Notes under the pieces: model-generated | The model's input: only the letters and a program-made list of their open reading frames with translations | Told to the model about the DNA's origin: nothing | The model's database searches: none | Program-made: the position numbers and the translations under genes | In this document: positions 1 through 7,283 of the stretch, one piece after another | Layout: the number at the start of each line of letters is the position of its first letter | Position numbering within the stretch: the stretch's first letter is position 1 | Source of the DNA: an uncultured Bacilli bacterium | Lineage (GTDB): Bacteria > Bacillota_I > Bacilli_A > RF39 > UBA660 | Length of the DNA stretch: 17,960 nt | Assembly: GCA_944358665.1 (NCBI GenBank) | Contig: CALVRP010000091.1 | Span: 1-17,960 of the forward strand | Reading direction: 5' to 3'

Positions 1-182
1 GCCTTAAATTAAAAGGGCTGGGCACCGATTTTTGCAAAAAAATAGAATTACCAAAAATTGAAAAAAATAAGAAAATAGGAAAAATGTAAATTTACGTTTT
101 TTTAATTTTTGACAAAAATGGTGAAAATAAAGGGTTAGTGAAAAGCTCCTCAAAAAAAGTTGAAAAAAACGAACATTTTCTA

Positions 183-211
183 TTGACCTTTTTACCTGAT
201 TGTGAAATAAT
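183..211 (+). promoter_or_regulatory. Sigma-A type promoter for the nrdD operon
   Basis: TTGACC (183-188), a 17-nt spacer and AATAAT (206-211) give one mismatch in each hexamer against the vegetative consensus. It lies just upstream of the GGGAGG ribosome binding site of nrdD. I looked for a NrdR-type palindrome around it and saw none. The preceding 182 bases are A/T-rich with no gene that I can support. Confidence 0.6.
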
Positions 212-237
212 GAGAGTGAAAATAAGGGAGGGTAATG

Positions 238-2535
238 ATGACAGAAGTAGTAGAAAAATTAAACGACTTAGAGGTTGTTAAAAGAAATGGTAAGAAAGTT
301 GCATGGAATGGTACTAAGATTGCCGTAGCAATAAAAAAAGGCTTTGATAGTATCATTGAAAATGAAGAATATAAATATAAAGAAGAAGATATCAATAAAG
401 TATATAATGCTGTTATTGATAAAATAGAAAAAGATTACGCCAATGCTGGTAAAATAAAAATAGAAACAATTCAAGATTTAATTGAAGATGAATTAAAAAA
501 AGAAGGATATGAAGATGTTTATAAATCATTTTCTGAATATCGCGAAAGAAGAAATGTTTCTAGAAAAGTTTTCTTTGGAGAAAAGAAACAACATAAATTT
601 TTGAAATCTATTGAAGGCTTAGGCTTAAAATCAGCTTTTGAAGAAGACGCTAAAAGAGAGAACGCTAATGTTGATGGTGATACACCGATGGGCACAATGC
701 TTCAGTATGGCAGCACTGTTTCTAAAGAATTTGCTAAAGCATATTTGATGAAACCAAAGTTTGCCGAAGCTCATGAAAATGGTGATATTCATATTCATGA
801 TATGGATTTTATGCCAATGGGGACAACAACTTGTTGTCAAATTGATTTGAATAAATTATTTAATGGTGGTTTTTCAACCGGTCATGGTCATTTAAGAGAA
901 CCAAATGATATAATGAGTTATTCCGCTTTAGCCGCTATTGCTATTCAGGCTAATCAAAATGATCAACATGGTGGCCAAAGTATCCCAGCTTTTGATTATT
1001 ATTTAGCTCCAGGTGTTTTAAAAACATTTAAAAAGCAATTTAAACAAGGAATAAATGACTTTTTAGAATATTCAGAATTTGGTAATTTTATTAATATGGA
1101 TAGGATTGCTAAAGATATTGATAAATTAAAAACTATAGAGATTGATTTAAGCGACTTTGATTATTATGCTAAAGATAGTGAAGAAGTAAAAAGATTATTT
1201 AAATTAGCTTATGATAAAGCTATGCAAAAAACTGATAGGATTACTTATCAAGCTATGGAGGCCTTTATTCACAATCTAAATACAATGCATTCAAGAGCCG
1301 GCGCGCAAGTGCCATTCTCATCAATAAATTTTGGAACCGATACATCTCCAGAAGGAAGAATGGTTATGCGTAATTATTTAATGGCAACTGATGCAGGCCT
1401 TGGACATGGCGAAACTCCTATTTTCCCAATATCAATCTTTAAAGTAAAAGAAGGTGTAAATTATAATCCGGGTGATCCTAACTATGATTTATTTAAATTA
1501 TCTTGTCAGGTATCAGCTAAAAGGTTATTTCCTAATTTTTCTTTTATTGATTCTAGTTTTAATTTAGCGGCTTATGATCCAAATGATTATCGTACAGAAG
1601 TTGGTTATATGGGGTGCCGTACTAGAGTTATGAGTAATGTGGCTGATCCAAATAAAGCTATCACACCGGGCCGTGGTAATTTATCGTTTACTTCAATTAA
1701 TCTTCCGAGACTAGGTATAAAACATGGTAAGGTAAGTGGAAAATTGGATATTGATGCTTTCTTTAAAGAATTAGAAGAAAAAATGGATTTAGTTAAAGAT
1801 CAATTACTAGAAAGATTTGAAATTCAATGTAATAAAAGAATTTATAATTTTCCATTCTTATTAGGCCAAGGTGTTTGGATTGATAGTGAAAAATTAAAAA
1901 CAACCGATCGTTTAAGAAAAGTTTTAAAACATGGAACTTTAACAATTGGATTTATTGGTCTTGCGGAATGTTTGAAAGCATTAATTGGAAAACATCATGG
2001 TGAAAGTAAGGAAGCTAGAGAACTCGGTTATAAAATTATTGAATTTATGCGCAGTAAAACTGATGAATATGCTGAAAAGTATAATTTAAATTTTTCTCTT
2101 ATAGCTACACCGGCTGAAGGTTTATCAGGACGTTTTACTAATATGGATAAAGCTATTTATGGGAAAATAAAAGGCGTTACTGATCGTGATTATTATACAA
2201 ATTCATTCCATGTGCCAGTTTATTATGATATTTCTATTGCTAAAAAATTAGAAATAGAAGGACCATATCATAATTTAACTAATGGTGGTCATATTAGTTA
2301 TGTTGAACTTGATGGTGATACAGCTATGAATACGGAAGCGTTTGAAAAAATCGTTCGTATGATGCATGATAATAATATTGGTTACGGGGCAATTAACCAT
2401 CCAGTAGATCGTGATCCGGTATGTGGATATACAGGGGTTATTGGTGATTATTGTCCAGGTTGTGGACGTAAAGAAGGTGAAGGCGTACCAATCGAAAGAA
2501 TAAAAAACGCTAGTTTAACAAATTTAGGAAGGTAG
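238..2535 (+). CDS. nrdD: Anaerobic (class III) ribonucleoside-triphosphate reductase, large chain lacking the glycyl-radical tail
   Basis: Reduces ribonucleoside triphosphates to dNTPs in the cytoplasm without oxygen. Residues about 10-100 form an ATP-cone (VVKRNGKKVAWNGTKI), the allosteric nucleotide-binding domain. The barrel follows, with Cys199/Cys200 (TTTCCQID) and Cys460 (GYMGCRTR) in the places expected for the catalytic thiols. The end carries a zinc-site remnant: Cys729, Cys739 and Cys742, with His721 nearby; only three Cys are visible where family members usually have four. The chain then stops at TAG (2533-2535) before the RxxGY glycyl-radical motif, which lies in the next gene in the same frame. 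The start is ATGATG at 235; I chose the second ATG because GGAGG (227-231) is 6 nt from it and only 3 nt from the first. Numbering is from 238. The product should be inactive without the downstream 54-residue partner. Confidence 0.95.
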   Translation: MTEVVEKLNDLEVVKRNGKKVAWNGTKIAVAIKKGFDSIIENEEYKYKEEDINKVYNAVIDKIEKDYANAGKIKIETIQDLIEDELKKEGYEDVYKSFSEYRERRNVSRKVFFGEKKQHKFLKSIEGLGLKSAFEEDAKRENANVDGDTPMGTMLQYGSTVSKEFAKAYLMKPKFAEAHENGDIHIHDMDFMPMGTTTCCQIDLNKLFNGGFSTGHGHLREPNDIMSYSALAAIAIQANQNDQHGGQSIPAFDYYLAPGVLKTFKKQFKQGINDFLEYSEFGNFINMDRIAKDIDKLKTIEIDLSDFDYYAKDSEEVKRLFKLAYDKAMQKTDRITYQAMEAFIHNLNTMHSRAGAQVPFSSINFGTDTSPEGRMVMRNYLMATDAGLGHGETPIFPISIFKVKEGVNYNPGDPNYDLFKLSCQVSAKRLFPNFSFIDSSFNLAAYDPNDYRTEVGYMGCRTRVMSNVADPNKAITPGRGNLSFTSINLPRLGIKHGKVSGKLDIDAFFKELEEKMDLVKDQLLERFEIQCNKRIYNFPFLLGQGVWIDSEKLKTTDRLRKVLKHGTLTIGFIGLAECLKALIGKHHGESKEARELGYKIIEFMRSKTDEYAEKYNLNFSLIATPAEGLSGRFTNMDKAIYGKIKGVTDRDYYTNSFHVPVYYDISIAKKLEIEGPYHNLTNGGHISYVELDGDTAMNTEAFEKIVRMMHDNNIGYGAINHPVDRDPVCGYTGVIGDYCPGCGRKEGEGVPIERIKNASLTNLGR

Positions 2536-2544
2536 GTAATATAT

Positions 2545-2709
2545 ATGAAAGCAGAAGAAAAAACAGTAGGACAAGGGGTTGGATTCGAAAGAATTAGAAG
2601 AATTACAGGTTATTTAGTAGGTACAACTGATAGATTTAATAACGCCAAAAAAGCTGAAGAACATGATAGAGTTAAACATGGAACTGCTGGTATTACTAGT
2701 AAAAAATAA
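2545..2709 (+). CDS. Stand-alone glycyl-radical domain of class III ribonucleotide reductase (NrdD C-terminal piece)
   Basis: A 54-residue protein. RRITGYLVG (residues 18-26) followed by DRFNNAKKAEEHDRVKH matches the extreme C-terminus of ordinary NrdD; E. coli NrdD ends with RRTCGYIG then EIKDRVLH. Gly22 corresponds to the glycine that NrdG converts to a stable radical. The gene is in the same frame as the upstream chain, separated by TAG and three codons, and has its own ATG with AGG (2534-2536) 8 nt before it. Its last stop base overlaps the ATG of nrdG, so translation of all three genes is probably coupled. The first ~13 residues resemble no NrdD linker I know, which favours a true separate gene over a chance nonsense mutation. 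By inference it docks into the large chain much as GrcA (YfiD) supplies a replacement radical domain to pyruvate formate-lyase. Confidence 0.85.
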   Translation: MKAEEKTVGQGVGFERIRRITGYLVGTTDRFNNAKKAEEHDRVKHGTAGITSKK

Positions 2710-3260
2710 TGAAAATTCGTTTAGCAAGTCCCTTACAACCAGATAGTATTGTTGATGGTGAAGGTATTAGAACCGTTGTTTGGACGCAGGGGTGCAAACA
2801 TCACTGCAAAGGCTGTCACAATGCTGGTACTTGGGATTTTGAAGGTGGATTTGAAACAACTATGGAAGAGCTAAAAAAAGAATTATCTTTATTAAAAGGT
2901 CAGCAAGGAATAACTTTATCGGGAGGAGATCCTTTATTTCAGGCTAAGGCTTGCATGGAAATAGCTAAATATGCTAAGGAAATAGGACTTAACGTTTGGT
3001 GTTATACTGGTTTTACTTTTGAAAAATTATTAAAAAGTAAAGAGGCACTTGATTTACTAGAATATGTTGATGTTTTAGTTGATGGACCGTTTATTTTAAA
3101 AGAACGTAGTTTAAATATTGATTTCCGTGGTTCAAGAAATCAAAGAGTTATTGATGTTAAAGCATCACTAAAAATTGGCCAGCCTGTATTGATTGAAAAG
3201 TATAAAGAAGAAAGAATTGTAGAAAACACTATTCCTCGCGCGCAAAATGTCTTTATCTAA
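2709..3260 (+). CDS. nrdG: Anaerobic ribonucleotide reductase activating protein (radical SAM)
   Basis: NrdG uses a 4Fe-4S cluster and S-adenosylmethionine to make the 5'-deoxyadenosyl radical that abstracts hydrogen from the glycyl-radical glycine of NrdD. The signature CKHHCKGC (the radical SAM CxxxCxxC) is near residues 30-37, preceded by VDGEGIRTVVWTQG. GITLSGGDPLFQ near residues 69-80 is the conserved glycine-rich SAM-contacting strand. At 183 residues it is slightly longer than E. coli NrdG (about 154). The ATG overlaps the stop of the preceding small gene by one base (TAATG), so it is translationally coupled. Its substrate glycine is here on the 54-residue protein rather than on the large chain. 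Confidence 0.95.
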   Translation: MKIRLASPLQPDSIVDGEGIRTVVWTQGCKHHCKGCHNAGTWDFEGGFETTMEELKKELSLLKGQQGITLSGGDPLFQAKACMEIAKYAKEIGLNVWCYTGFTFEKLLKSKEALDLLEYVDVLVDGPFILKERSLNIDFRGSRNQRVIDVKASLKIGQPVLIEKYKEERIVENTIPRAQNVFI

Positions 3261-3286
3261 ACTAGCAAAAAAATTGCTAGTTTTTT
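3260..3286 (+). terminator. Rho-independent terminator of the nrd operon
   Basis: AACTAGCAA (3260-3268) pairs perfectly with TTGCTAGTT (3274-3282) around a five-A loop, and the T-run continues to 3286. It begins at the nrdG stop codon. Confidence 0.85.
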
Positions 3287-3293
3287 GAAAAAT

Positions 3294-3352
3294 ACAAATT
3301 ACCGAATAAAAAAGCTACAAATTACCGAATAATTTTTCTACAAATTGCCGAA
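3294..3352 (+). repeat. Three direct repeats, ACAAATTRCCGAA, at exact 23-bp period
   Basis: Copies start at 3294, 3317 and 3340. The first two share ACAAATTACCGAATAA exactly; the third has G for A and keeps 13 bases. Seven-base spacers (aaaagct, tttttct) differ, so the core is conserved rather than the whole 23-mer. The array lies between the nrd terminator and the start of the ATPase gene, where an operator or upstream activator site would sit. Three units are too few and too close for CRISPR. Confidence 0.85.
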
Positions 3353-3406
3353 AATTGTTGCAAAATTTTTGTTAAAATAGTAAAATTATAGTAAAGGAGT
3401 GAAATG

Positions 3407-4678
3407 ATGGATAATTATAAAACACGAATAGTTGATGAGATTTTAAGTAGAAAATTAAAAGGTAAAGGTGCAGTTTTAATTGAAGGACCTAAATGGTGTG
3501 GAAAAACAACTACAGCTGAACAAATGTCTAAAAGTATATTATATATGGCAAATCCTGAAGATAAGGAACAAAACTTAATGCTTGCTGACATTAATCCTAG
3601 TTTATTATTAAAAGGAGAAACACCTAGATTAATCGATGAGTGGCAACTTGCTCCTAAATTATGGGATGCCGTTAGATTTGAAGTTGACCATCGAAAAAAC
3701 GAAGGGCAATTTATTTTAACAGGATCATCAGTGCCAGCAGATCAAAGTTTAATATCACATACGGGGACGGGAAGGTTTTCCTTTCTACTAATGAGGCCAA
3801 TGACCTTATTTGAATCACTAGAGTCTAATGGAACCGTCAGCCTTAAAGATTTATTCGCTTCTAAAGAAATTAATGGTACTAGTAATTTATCTTTAGAAGA
3901 CATTGCTTTTTTATGTTGCCGTGGTGGCTGGCCAAGAAGTATTTTTATGGAAAAGGATATTGCTCTTGATCAAGCTTTTGATTATTATGATGTTACAATA
4001 AATTCTGATATCTCCAAAGTCGATGGAGTAAAAAGAGATTCTATTAGGGCCAAAAACTTAATGCGCAGTTATGCTCGAAATATTGGAACGCAAGCATCGA
4101 TTGAAACTTTAAAAAATGATATGATTAATAATGATTCATTTTCTTTAGATAATGATACTGTTTTATCATATATAAATGCTTTAAAAAAAATATTTGTAAT
4201 TGAAGATGTACCTGCTTGGAATCCTAATTTACGTAGTAAAACGGCTATTAGAACTTCTGATACTAGATATTTTATTGATCCGTCCATTGCGACTGCAGCC
4301 CTTGGAATTAGTCCTAACGATTTAATTAATGACTTAAATACTTTTGGTTTTATCTTTGAAAATCTTTGTATTAGAGATTTAAGAGTATATGCTGAAAGTT
4401 TAAATGGTAATTTATACCATTATCGTGATTCTTCATCACTTGAATGTGATGCCGTAATTCATCTTCGAAATGGTGATTATGGTTTAATAGAAATTAAATT
4501 AGGCGGTGATCAATTAATTGATGAAGGTGCAAGTAATTTAATAAAATTAAAAAATAAATTAGATACTAGTAAAATGAAAAAACCATCATTTTTAATGGTG
4601 GTAATTGCTACCGGGAATTTTGCTTACAAGCGTAATGATGATGTTTATATAGTACCTATTGGTTCTTTAAAAAATTAA
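3407..4678 (+). CDS. AAA-family ATPase with C-terminal DUF4143 (nuclease-like) domain
   Basis: A member of the widespread AAA_14/DUF4143 proteins, whose function is not settled. The Walker A loop is GPKWCGKTT (residues 27-35) and a Walker B-like strand is RLIDEWQ with Asp77-Glu78. LTGSS further on matches the sensor-like strand of the family. The C-terminal third has LECDAVIH...GLIEIKLG, with Glu346, Asp348, Glu362 and Lys364, a PD-(D/E)xK-like arrangement typical of DUF4143. The length (423 residues) is normal. The start is ATGATG at 3404; GGAG (3396-3399) is 7 nt from the second ATG, the better spacing. The gene stands alone between the nrd terminator and rmuC, with phased repeats upstream and a palindrome downstream. 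I found no convincing promoter hexamer pair. Confidence 0.9.
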   Translation: MDNYKTRIVDEILSRKLKGKGAVLIEGPKWCGKTTTAEQMSKSILYMANPEDKEQNLMLADINPSLLLKGETPRLIDEWQLAPKLWDAVRFEVDHRKNEGQFILTGSSVPADQSLISHTGTGRFSFLLMRPMTLFESLESNGTVSLKDLFASKEINGTSNLSLEDIAFLCCRGGWPRSIFMEKDIALDQAFDYYDVTINSDISKVDGVKRDSIRAKNLMRSYARNIGTQASIETLKNDMINNDSFSLDNDTVLSYINALKKIFVIEDVPAWNPNLRSKTAIRTSDTRYFIDPSIATAALGISPNDLINDLNTFGFIFENLCIRDLRVYAESLNGNLYHYRDSSSLECDAVIHLRNGDYGLIEIKLGGDQLIDEGASNLIKLKNKLDTSKMKKPSFLMVVIATGNFAYKRNDDVYIVPIGSLKN

Positions 4679-4790
4679 ATAGGTAAAATTGTTCTTGCCA
4701 GATAATCATGTTTATTTATCAAACGTTATATAATTCTAGCAAATCAAATATTTTAATGTATATTAAATATATATTAGATGAAAACATAAG

Positions 4791-4809
4791 AGTTCGGAAT
4801 TTCCGAACT
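4791..4809. repeat. Perfect palindrome AGTTCGGAATTTCCGAACT
   Basis: Two 9-base arms (4791-4799 and 4801-4809) are separated by one base. The one-base centre and the absence of a following T-run make an RNA terminator unlikely, so it reads better as a binding site for a dimeric protein. It lies about 85 bp upstream of the rmuC start and 110 bp after the ATPase gene. Its core ATTTCCGAA resembles the ATTRCCGAA of the repeats on the other side of that gene. Confidence 0.8.
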
Positions 4810-4893
4810 GTTGTTAATAATGGGAAAAAATAAATTTTTACTGGCTTTTTTTCTAATTATCATATATAATGAAAGAAGTTAGAAGGTGTTATG

Positions 4894-5958
4894 ATGGAAT
4901 ATATAATAATTGGTTTACTCGTTGTTATTTTAATTGTTAGTGTAATTGCGTTAGTTAAAAATGTTAATGAATCTAATATTACTGAACGACTTGGTAAATT
5001 AGAAACGGAAATGGTTAAAGAACTGGGAGAATTTAAAAATGATTTGACGGTTAATACTAATGATAATTTTAGTAATCTTAATGAAAAAATAGAGAATAAA
5101 CTTAATTTAATTAATGATAAAGTAAACGAAAGATTAGATCAAAATTTTGAAAAAACAAATAAAACATTTACTTCAGTTTTAGAACGACTTTCTAAAATTG
5201 ATGAAGCCCAAAAGAAAATTGATACTTTATCTAATGATATTGTATCTTTGCAACTTGTTTTGACTGATAAAAAAACACGAGGTATCTTTGGTGAGGTTAA
5301 TTTAAAACATATTTTAACTAATGTCTTTGGAGAAGGTGAGAATAATACTTATAAAATGCAATATACTTTAAGTAATGGAACTATTGCTGATTGCGTATTA
5401 TTTGCTCCAGAACCTTTAGGTCTTATTGCAATTGATTCCAAATTTCCTTTAGAAAATTATGAGGCCATGATTGATCGTAATAATCCTGATAGAAATTTAG
5501 CTGAAAGGAAATTTAAATCAGATATGAAAAAACATATTGATGCAATTTCTAGTAAATACATTATCCCAGGTGAAACAACAGACCAAGCAGTTATGTTTTT
5601 ACCAGCCGAAGCTATCTTTGCTGAAGTGAATGCTTATCATCAAGATATTATTGATTATGCTTATAAAAAAAGAGTATGGATTACTGGACCAACAACTTTG
5701 ATTAGTACTTTAACAACATTACAAATTATTATTAAAAATGCCCAGAGAGATAAATATACAAAAGTAATTCATAAAGAATTAAATCTTCTTGCTGAGGAAT
5801 TTAAACGTTATAAAGATAGATGGGATAAATTATCTAGAAGTATTGATACAGTTAGTAAAGATGTTAAAGAAATTCATACTACGACTGATAAAATTACTAA
5901 AAGGTTTAATGCAATCAATGGTGTAGAAATGGAGAGCTTAGGACATGAAGAAAATTAA
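4894..5958 (+). CDS. rmuC: RmuC family protein (DNA recombination/rearrangement protein)
   Basis: RmuC limits DNA rearrangements at inverted repeats in E. coli and is predicted to contain a restriction-nuclease-like fold; its biochemical activity is not firmly established. Residues ~2-22 form a membrane anchor (IIIGLLVVILIVSVIALV). A long coiled coil (about 27-125, KLETEMVKELGEFKNDL and following) leads into the RmuC domain. There, RGIFGEVNLKHILTNVF, ADCVLFAPEP, IAIDSKFPLENYEAM and TGPTTLISTLTTLQII are the conserved blocks, with Asp and Lys of IDSK as candidate catalytic residues. The start is ATGATG at 4891; AGGTG lies 5 nt before the second ATG. A TATAAT sits at 4865-4870 with only a weak -35. 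The end overlaps the next gene by 14 bases. Confidence 0.93.
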   Translation: MEYIIIGLLVVILIVSVIALVKNVNESNITERLGKLETEMVKELGEFKNDLTVNTNDNFSNLNEKIENKLNLINDKVNERLDQNFEKTNKTFTSVLERLSKIDEAQKKIDTLSNDIVSLQLVLTDKKTRGIFGEVNLKHILTNVFGEGENNTYKMQYTLSNGTIADCVLFAPEPLGLIAIDSKFPLENYEAMIDRNNPDRNLAERKFKSDMKKHIDAISSKYIIPGETTDQAVMFLPAEAIFAEVNAYHQDIIDYAYKKRVWITGPTTLISTLTTLQIIIKNAQRDKYTKVIHKELNLLAEEFKRYKDRWDKLSRSIDTVSKDVKEIHTTTDKITKRFNAINGVEMESLGHEEN

Positions 5959-6502
5959 TATATGTTTAATTATTATTACATCTGTTTTGGGTGTTATTAG
6001 TGCCCTTAGTGACTTAGATCGTAGTATAGCTTTTATTTTAAAAGATTTGAGTATTGTTATTACAATTAGTTTAACTTATATATTAAATAAAGTTTTTAAA
6101 ATACATATAAGTGAATATTTTAGTTTTATTTATATTATCTTTATTTTTATGGCTCATTATTTAGGGGTTATTGAAAGATTTTATGGAGAGTTTATTTATT
6201 ATGATAAAATAGTTCATACCTTGTCAGGAATACTTGCATCTTATGCCGCTTACTTGTTTTTAAAGGGAAAAGGAATAAAAGATACTTTATTAAATATTAT
6301 ATTTATTATATCATTTACTTTCTTATGTGCAGGATTTTGGGAAATATTTGAGTTTGTTTGTAATATTTTCTTTGGTGGTGATGCTCAAAAAGTCGTAGAA
6401 ACTGGTGTTGATGATACGATGTGGGATATTATAGTAGCGTTTATTGGTTCCTTAATATTTACAGTATTTATAACAATTAAATCAAAATTAATAAAGAATT
6501 AG
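5945..6502 (+). CDS. DUF2238/YjdF-like multi-spanning membrane protein
   Basis: A 185-residue integral membrane protein with about five or six hydrophobic segments. YDKIVHTLSG (near residue 90), FWEIFEF (near 135) and DDTMWDIIVAFIGSLI (near 157-172) are the charged, spaced motifs of the DUF2238/YjdF family, whose function is unknown. The ATG lies inside the last 14 bases of rmuC, preceded by TTAGGAC, so the two are co-translated. The pairing may simply be operon economy; nothing in the sequence links the functions. Terminators follow directly. Confidence 0.8.
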   Translation: MKKINICLIIITSVLGVISALSDLDRSIAFILKDLSIVITISLTYILNKVFKIHISEYFSFIYIIFIFMAHYLGVIERFYGEFIYYDKIVHTLSGILASYAAYLFLKGKGIKDTLLNIIFIISFTFLCAGFWEIFEFVCNIFFGGDAQKVVETGVDDTMWDIIVAFIGSLIFTVFITIKSKLIKN

Positions 6503-6528
6503 CAAACAAAAAATTGCTGATTTTTTTT
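6499..6528 (+). terminator. Rho-independent terminator after the rmuC operon
   Basis: TTAGCAA (6499-6505) pairs with TTGCTGA (6514-6520) with one G-T wobble, followed by eight T. It begins at the stop codon of the DUF2238 gene. Confidence 0.7.
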
Positions 6529-6544
6529 AATATTTTATAAAAAT

Positions 6545-6571
6545 AAAAAGGTCATAAAATATGACCTTTTT
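6545..6571. terminator. Bidirectional terminator between convergent genes
   Basis: AAAAAGGTCATA (6545-6556) pairs perfectly with TATGACCTTTTT (6560-6571) over a three-A loop. It has an A-run on one side and a T-run on the other, so it can work on both strands. It separates the rightward rmuC operon from the leftward regulator gene. The ~140 bases up to the regulator hold nothing I can name. Confidence 0.8.
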
Positions 6572-6709
6572 AACATAGAAATAATATAACTATTAATAAT
6601 AAAGTATAGAAAATCTGGATATTCAATCCATAATAATAAGTAGGATAGTAACAAGTTTATACTTGCTACAATTACAATATACTATATATTTATAAAATAA
6701 GCAATACTT

Positions 6710-7153
6710 TTATAAATATTTATTTGAACTTTTGCCAAGTAACCAGTCAATTGATACTTTATATTTTTTAGCAATTTGATAAGCAAAGGCAGTTAAAATC
6801 AATGTTTTGCCAGTTTCATAAGCTGATATTGTAGAAGAGGTTGTATTAAGTTCTTTAGCTAAAGCTCTTAGAGTAAGATTATTATCTTGTCTTATGGTTT
6901 TAATATTTTGACCAATAATCTTTTTATCTAGGGTTATGTTTTTATTACTTTTTTCTTTTTTATTACTTAAGCCTGTTAAATAATCTAAGCTGACATTAAA
7001 ATAGTTAGAATAATTATTTAGTTGTTTTAAAGGTATTGTCGTTAATCCTGATTCCCATTTTGCAATGACGCTTCGATCTACTTTAAATATTTTTCCTAAT
7101 TCTTTTTGTGTTAATTCTTTTTCTTCTCGCAATTGTAAAAGTTTATCAAACAT
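6710..7153 (-). CDS. Transcriptional regulator with two tandem XRE (Cro/C1) helix-turn-helix domains
   Basis: A 147-residue protein made almost wholly of two HTH_XRE domains. The first is residues ~3-60 (LREEKELTQKELGKIFKVDR, ending in NVSLDYLTG). The second is ~78-140 (IRQDNNLTLRALAKELNTTS, ending in KVSIDWLLG). A Lys/Asn-rich linker joins them, and there is no separate ligand-binding or protease domain. The ATG at 7153 is chosen over an in-frame GTG at 7162 because AGGTGA lies at the right distance from the ATG. It is transcribed away from the large surface-protein gene, and their promoters share the same ~30 bp, so it probably controls that gene and itself. Two HTH units per chain suggest binding to paired or direct-repeat sites even as a monomer. 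Confidence 0.85.
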   Translation of the reverse strand: MFDKLLQLREEKELTQKELGKIFKVDRSVIAKWESGLTTIPLKQLNNYSNYFNVSLDYLTGLSNKKEKSNKNITLDKKIIGQNIKTIRQDNNLTLRALAKELNTTSSTISAYETGKTLILTAFAYQIAKKYKVSIDWLLGKSSNKYL

Positions 7154-7182
7154 AATGATCACCTAAAATAATTGTCCTATAA

Positions 7183-7210
7183 ATTTTATTTTTTACAGGA
7201 AAATGTGCAA
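7183..7210 (-). promoter_or_regulatory. Promoter of the tandem-HTH regulator
   Basis: On the minus strand TTGCAC (7210-7205), a 16-nt spacer and TAAAAT (7188-7183) precede the regulator. Its -35 box occupies the place where the -35 box of the opposite promoter should be. Confidence 0.55.
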
Positions 7211-7235
7211 AAATACGAGCAAACTGTGCTATAAT
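7205..7235 (+). promoter_or_regulatory. Extended -10 promoter of the surface-protein gene, overlapping the regulator promoter
   Basis: TGCTATAAT (7227-7235) is a consensus extended -10 element. The -35 position (about 7207-7212) is poor, so the promoter may depend on the extended element or on an activator. GTGCAAA (7205) and GAGCAAA (7217) recur 12 bp apart and TGTGC recurs at 7225. These are possible half-sites for the divergent HTH protein. Confidence 0.6.
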
Positions 7236-7283
7236 TATGTATGAGTATATAAGAATCCAAAATAAGTAGTAAGGAGAATAACT

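Noticed and set aside
1..182. Partial upstream gene or RNA at the left edge
   Set aside because: No open frame with codon-like content and no stable RNA fold that I can recognise; only A/T-rich sequence.
2520..2560. nrdD broken by a frameshift
   Set aside because: The two parts are in the same frame and the tail gene has its own start, so a frameshift is not involved. A single-base nonsense error remains possible but the novel linker argues against it.
3294..3352. CRISPR array
   Set aside because: Only three units, 16-base cores and 7-base spacers; no cas genes nearby.
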